Below, piece after piece: positions 59,201-64,000 of a stretch of DNA of 64,000 bases (positions are counted from its first letter, which is position 1; each line of letters starts with the position of its first letter). The notes beneath the pieces were generated by a model. That model was not told where the DNA came from. It did no database searches and was given only the letters and a program-made list of their open reading frames with translations. The position numbers and the translations under genes are program-made. The stretch is from Anopheles merus (taxonomy: Eukaryota; Arthropoda; Insecta; Diptera; Culicidae), in the NCBI RefSeq assembly GCF_017562075.2, contig NC_054083.1, positions 45,625,269 to 45,689,268 on the forward strand, given 5' to 3'.

Positions 59201-62200
59201 CGTAACCTTGTCCTGTGGGGGTCTATTAAGGGCTAAATAAGACACAACCACTTGAGGCTTGCGTACCTCTTTACACTGACTAAACCCAGTGGCCGTCCAA
59301 CTATTCCAATAAAGTTGGTCCCGTGTATCAGAAGTTAATGCTTCAAAAACATCTTTCTTATCATCATCTTCCTGAGAGTGCGGTACAGCTTTCGAGAAAC
59401 GATTGCGTTCGACACACACACACACGCGCGCTCGGGAACAACAGAGACTGTGTGTGTGCGTTTCTCAGAATCAGGCCCGAGATATGCAACTGGGAAACTT
59501 TCTTCATTTTAGGGACGAACTTATTGTTGGAGCTGCTGCGATGTGTGCATCCCGGTCCACACGGTGACCGTACTGCTCAAACTGTTTGCATTCAAACCAA
59601 AGGCTACGGTGGAGTGTAAGATTGTATCGGGCCTTGTGAGCGTCATGGGAACTTGCCACGTTTTTTTTCTTTTCTTCAGTTTACGTCCTGCCCAAAAGGA
59701 TAACTTTAGAAAATGTCTCCGCTAGAGGAGAGACGTAAGTAAGCAAAGGGACGTAGCAAATGGCTGCACAGCTTGGCACTACATTTGCATGTGTACGTGC
59801 GTTTGTAGGTGTGCTGTAATTGATGAAGAATCAGAAGACTCGCCCACATGGTGGGGTGAAGCAGTCTGAGGCTGTTTGGCACACTCCTTTGGCTGGCTGG
59901 CTGGTTGGCTCAATCGGGCAAGTTGACTATTGATAACTTCTCGGCTAAAGTATGTAACAATTTTGCCACGCAAAACTTACCCACCGCCACAATTTGTCCG
60001 ACTTCTGCATAGCTGGTACGGTTTCTTCCCTGCCGTGGTTGAAGCTTTTGGAATGGATGTGCGCTGTGCGGTGTGCTGGTTTTTTTTTTATGTTGGCTGT
60101 TTTTTCCACTGCAAGAAATGACACAAAGCTGGACTTTTGAATTAGTAGTGCCAGGAAAGTGTGTCGTGTGAGTCGTGTGCTACCGCTCCCATAGCTCGAT
60201 GCCATCGTTGAGCAAAAACCTCCGAAACACTTGCCAAAGTACGATTATTCCAGCACGTTTAGCACCGCAAATGGAGGCAAACTTTCCGGTAGCGGGCGAG
60301 GTACGGCGGTTTGCTTTCCCCCTGTACAATATTTTCAGTACCATTCGGCTTGAAGTCCATGCTGGCAGCTCTGGCCAGCCCAGCGTGGTTGGTGGTTTGG
60401 TGGCTTTAGCTGGGCGACATCCCCACCAACCAAAGGAAGCCGTTGTCAATCACAACCGTTGTGTTGTTTGCTATCGGCCGTTGGCATGGTGATGCAAGGT
60501 AGCCACACTTTCTGCCGAGATAAACCGTGTACCAGGGTGATCTGCTGCGCGGCACTCTTTGATAAATAGCGATCGATTTTTCCTACCGATCGTCCGACAG
60601 TGCAACGGGGCAAAACTTTGCCCGCGAAAGTTTTTGCGTCCGATCTTACGGCAAGATGCAAACGATACAAAGTGTGCATTACCTTCCATCTTTTTTTTTG
60701 CGTGCATCACACCGCACTTGGACGATATCTTATTGAAAATGCTTCCGCAGCAAACCTTCCTCGGTGGGTGATGGGGTGGTGCTTGCTATATGGAAATATT
60801 TCTCATCGGCACTGCTCTGACAGCATCGCACGAGGAATGAGAATTCAAGGTGGAGTGTTGTAAGGAAAGCTTTCATGCTGGAATAAAGTATTGGCTAGAA
60901 GGCGGACGATGTTTTTGACGGAAAGTTAGCTAAGAGCATTTTCTAAATACCATTGCAGTACAACGATCGATTCAATCAGTTTGTCAAGTAGGAAGGATAA
61001 GGGCGAGGATGCATGCTTTCCATGCATCATACGAATGTGAATATATTGATATCATCTTTTATTCGCTACATAGTTGCGCACTATGGCAACAAGTCGGATT
61101 GGCAGCTAAAATAGATAGAGCATATACACAGCATAGCGATGATAAGAGTTTAATAAACTTTAGAAATTACTGTGAAACTATACGTGTGATAGCATTGTTG
61201 TGAAATATATGTTTCCTTGAAATCGTAAAAGTATGTGGCATACTTTCCTGCTGCTTGAGCTAGTTTAACTGATGATCAAAGCTTCTTGCAGTAGGAATTT
61301 AAAAAATCATTTTTAAGTTTACGGAAGTTTGAAGCAGATTGAGAATAACACGATAGAATGGTTGAATTACAATGTCTGTTGATCGTGGCTACCTTCCAGC
61401 TATAGGTTTCATATGTTTTAGTTTTTCCGCTTTGCTACCGAGTAACACTGCATCCACGCGCAAGTTTTGCTGCTTTGAAAAATATTATTTAAATTTTTTA
61501 ATTTACTTTTATGTGGAACTGCTCACCAAAATAAATAGCTTAACTACACGAGCAAGCTGTGAGTAGCTGAGTTCACATTTCCGTTTTTGCTTCCGCTATA
61601 ATGTTGCTTGATCGATGTTTCCAATCGAAAGGCATTGACAGGTCGAAAATACGTTTTTATTTAACCCTTCGTTTGATGTACCTAAGCGCAAAGGAAGGAT
61701 GGGGCAAATATGCTGCCCGTCTAATGCATCAACACCCATCAAACACCCATCCCATCGCTTCTAGGGGATCGCGCAAAACACACACACACCCCTCGTTGCC
61801 GGTTGTACGCTATCGCCAGTACACTGTGATAAGTACTGTCAGCAGTGCGGCATAACACTGAAGGAAAAAAATAATACTTTTAACTCGCTCGTAGCCCTTT
61901 TTTGCTGCTGCTGCTGCTGCTGCTGTACGTTACCTACCTCAGGATCTCTTTGGCGAAAGTGGAAAAGAGCCTCCCCTCATCAAAATGGCAAAATCAAAAA
62001 GCATACAAATCGCGCGAGAAACGGGGAGCATCGGAAAACCGCATTGCCGATAACGGGTCGGGCATCGGGTCGTCGTCGCTCGATTGCGCCTCCGCTGCGG
62101 TGTACCCGATAAGCGCACAAATAAAAAGGAAATATATTTGGCAAAATAAAACAAAACAAAAAAAAAAGGAAATTCATAATTGATGAACGTGTTACCTTCA

Positions 62201-62499
62201 AATGTGATTGAAACTATATTAAAATGCGCACTCTCTGGTAAGGTGTGAGATGAAAGATAGAGAGAGAAAGAGAGAGGGAGAGAGAGAGAGAGAGAAAATA
62301 GAAAACGAACAAAAAAACGACAATACTTTATCAAAAAATGAAACAATTCAAATGAGAACCCAAAGCATAGACCAGGCTGTTTGCCCTTTCTCTCTTTGAC
62401 CTCTGTACACTTTTGGGAAGAAATTAATTGAAGTGTCAAAGTGTTTGCCCTTCCATTTCGTTTGATGCTGACGCTCGAACCGAGTAGTTGTTTGCCGTA

Positions 62500-62500
<1 letters not shown>
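53269..62500. other. Non-coding, no gene recognised
   Basis: The stretch contains G14 (53506-53519), A-runs, a G7AG4TG7 run (55781-55800), a CTG-rich patch (57808-57832), (TGC)7 (61903-61923) and a GA-rich tract (62258-62295). A 50-codon frame at 58143-58295 has a good start context but no known relatives. Other frames are unremarkable. Confidence 0.5.

Positions 62501-62501
<1 letters not shown>

Positions 62502-62584
<83 letters not shown>
62502..62584. repeat. (GT)n microsatellite, 83 bp
   Basis: A GT tract of about 41 units with a single TATG interruption near 62555. It is followed 95 bp later by a long AC tract, its reverse complement. Confidence 0.95.
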
Positions 62585-62587
<3 letters not shown>

Positions 62588-62676
62588 TGTGTGTTGTGCT
62601 TAACAGAAAAAAAGTAAAAAAATACTCCCGTTTGGTGTTACTCAGCTGAGATAAGTATTTTTTTTAACTTATATTG

Positions 62677-62678
<2 letters not shown>

Positions 62679-62727
<49 letters not shown>
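62679..62727. repeat. (AC)24 microsatellite, 49 bp
   Basis: A perfect AC tract, complementary in inverse to the upstream GT tract at 62502-62584. Confidence 0.95.
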
Positions 62728-62728
<1 letters not shown>

Positions 62729-64000
62729 TTCCTTTCCTCCCCATTGCTAACGGGAGGAAGTCGTTCGTTGACTGAATATGATTTTTATTTATTTTAAAAT
62801 CACTTCCCCCTCACGCTCACATCCGGCCCGACCGTCGACCGAGGCTTCCACTGTGAGTCCATTTTATGAGTGTTTAATAATGTGTATCCTGTTCCGGCAT
62901 TTTCCCTGGCCCGTCCTCGCTCTGCTCGATACTGCTCCTGTTCCGTTCGGTTAGTATTTTATGCTCGTTAACGAGGGAACCAAACGTGTGGCTGTGTGTG
63001 CTTGGTTGAGTTGATGCCGAAAGTCATCAGCAGTTGTTCGGTGTGCAACGTGCACATCGACACAGGACACGGTCCCGGTGACTGCATCTGTGTGTTGCTC
63101 CCAACATATTTGTACCACATGCCTCTCCGCTGTGTTAAACCATTCTTTGAGTGAATGTTCATTTTTATGATGTAGCCTTCTTTTTTTCCTTTTTTTGAAG
63201 AAAACGCATCACTTTCCTGTCGAATTTTCCGTGCCATTTTACCGTGCCAGCTTTCGCTGTATCGCTTTCGCACACTTTGCAAGCGCTTTGGGGTGGTGTA
63301 ATTTGAATTGGAGAAGTAGCTTCGAAACTGCTTCAAAAGACGTGGTACATTGAACGTGTAGAGGGCAACAATATATTTGTGCTTATTGCGAGAGAATTTC
63401 CCCAACCTTTCCCCCGGCCCAGCGAAGTAATGGTCCGCCTCCGGGGGTTGGGAGATTCGTCCGCGCGCGCGCGCACGCTTCTGGCACTGGTTGTTTATTT
63501 CACATTATTTCTTCTGTACTTTCCGTTCCGCTCCAAAGGAAACGGTGCTCTGTGCAAGGCGTACCGACACATCACTTATTTATGTCTTATCGGCTCCTTA
63601 TCTTTTCCAGCCCTTCCGACTGTGCTGGCCCCGCTGGCCTGATTCTTACGCGTTTTATGTTTTACGATTGCACCCGGTCAATCGATTCTCGATTTGTGGC
63701 CGCATTTTCACGTTCTCGGCGTTCTGGACCGTGTTCGATTTTCGGGTGAAAATGGTTTGCCGCAGATTTTGAACAAAGTGGCTGTGTAGATAATCGCACA
63801 CACCGGGCACAGCAGAACTTGTTTGAAAATGTTTATTAGCCGAACATAGCTGTGCGATAGCAAATCAGCACAGTACGAGCAGCATGCTCGTGCGCTGGAA
63901 TATAACAAAATTGTGCTCGTTTGGCTGTGGAGTTAGGAGGAAAAAATAAAGGAATCATTTCTACAATCGAAACAGCAACAAAATAAAAAAACACACACAC
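62728..64000. other. Non-coding right end
   Basis: Mixed non-coding sequence. A 145-codon open frame on the minus strand (62968-63405) is basic and has no recognisable motif. A CG-repeat (63462-63475) has Z-DNA potential. The window ends in a CA tract. No exon is supported. Confidence 0.4.

Noticed and set aside
62968..63405. 145-codon basic open frame on the minus strand
   Set aside because: No motif, no splice context and no codon pattern that supports translation.
1..64000. CRISPR array, operon or bacterial mobile system
   Set aside because: The sequence is plainly insect nuclear DNA with spliced genes; no regularly spaced repeats or bacterial gene organisation.

Overview
The window is eukaryotic nuclear DNA and almost certainly comes from an anopheline mosquito, most likely the Anopheles gambiae complex. 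The evidence is four recognisable insect genes with short GT-AG introns, a split tRNA-Tyr gene, a tRNA-derived SINE that matches what I remember of Anopheles SINE200, a MITE with a 3-bp target duplication, and dense GA/GT microsatellites. No database search was possible. All names rest on motif and sequence recognition.

Genes occupy only the first 13.4 kb. From left to right they are: the 5' part of a daughter-of-sevenless (dos/Gab) adaptor gene on the minus strand, with coding exons at 5610-5686, 783-1089 and 1-705 and running off the left edge; a tRNA-Tyr(GTA) with a 26-nt intron nested inside the 4.5-kb dos intron 1; a repeat patch with a 164-bp MITE (8160-8712); a mitochondrial acylglycerol kinase gene (Agk/Mulk, plus, 9136-10608); a PAP2-family polyisoprenoid/presqualene diphosphate phosphatase gene (PLPP6-like, minus, 10696-11438), tail to tail with Agk; and ubiquitin-related modifier Urm1 (plus, 12588-13390), head to head with the phosphatase.

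Three of the four protein genes carry small reading-frame breaks. There are two in dos, about a dozen in Agk and two in the PLPP6-like gene. Most are single-base gains or losses in short homopolymers, and the correct protein resumes in another frame straight after each. This looks like consensus error in the assembly more than real gene decay, although Agk is bad enough that a pseudogene cannot be excluded. Urm1 and the tRNA are clean.

From 13.4 kb to the right edge (about 50 kb) I find no coding exon I can defend. This stretch holds AT-rich blocks, long microsatellites such as (AG)40 and an 83-bp (GT)n facing a 49-bp (AC)n, several G runs of 14-17, a small palindrome of mobile-element type and a SINE with perfect 10-bp target-site duplications at 53.0-53.3 kb. 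It is either a long intergenic region or the intron of a gene whose exons lie outside the window.

Functionally the genes are housekeeping and signalling: receptor tyrosine kinase signalling (dos), decoding (tRNA-Tyr), tRNA thiolation and protein urmylation (Urm1), and lipid phosphate turnover (Agk makes phosphorylated lipids, the PLPP6-like enzyme removes phosphates). I did not find a convincing new biological system. The items most worth checking are the error-ridden Agk locus, the nested tRNA, the kinase/phosphatase tail-to-tail pair and the recent SINE.
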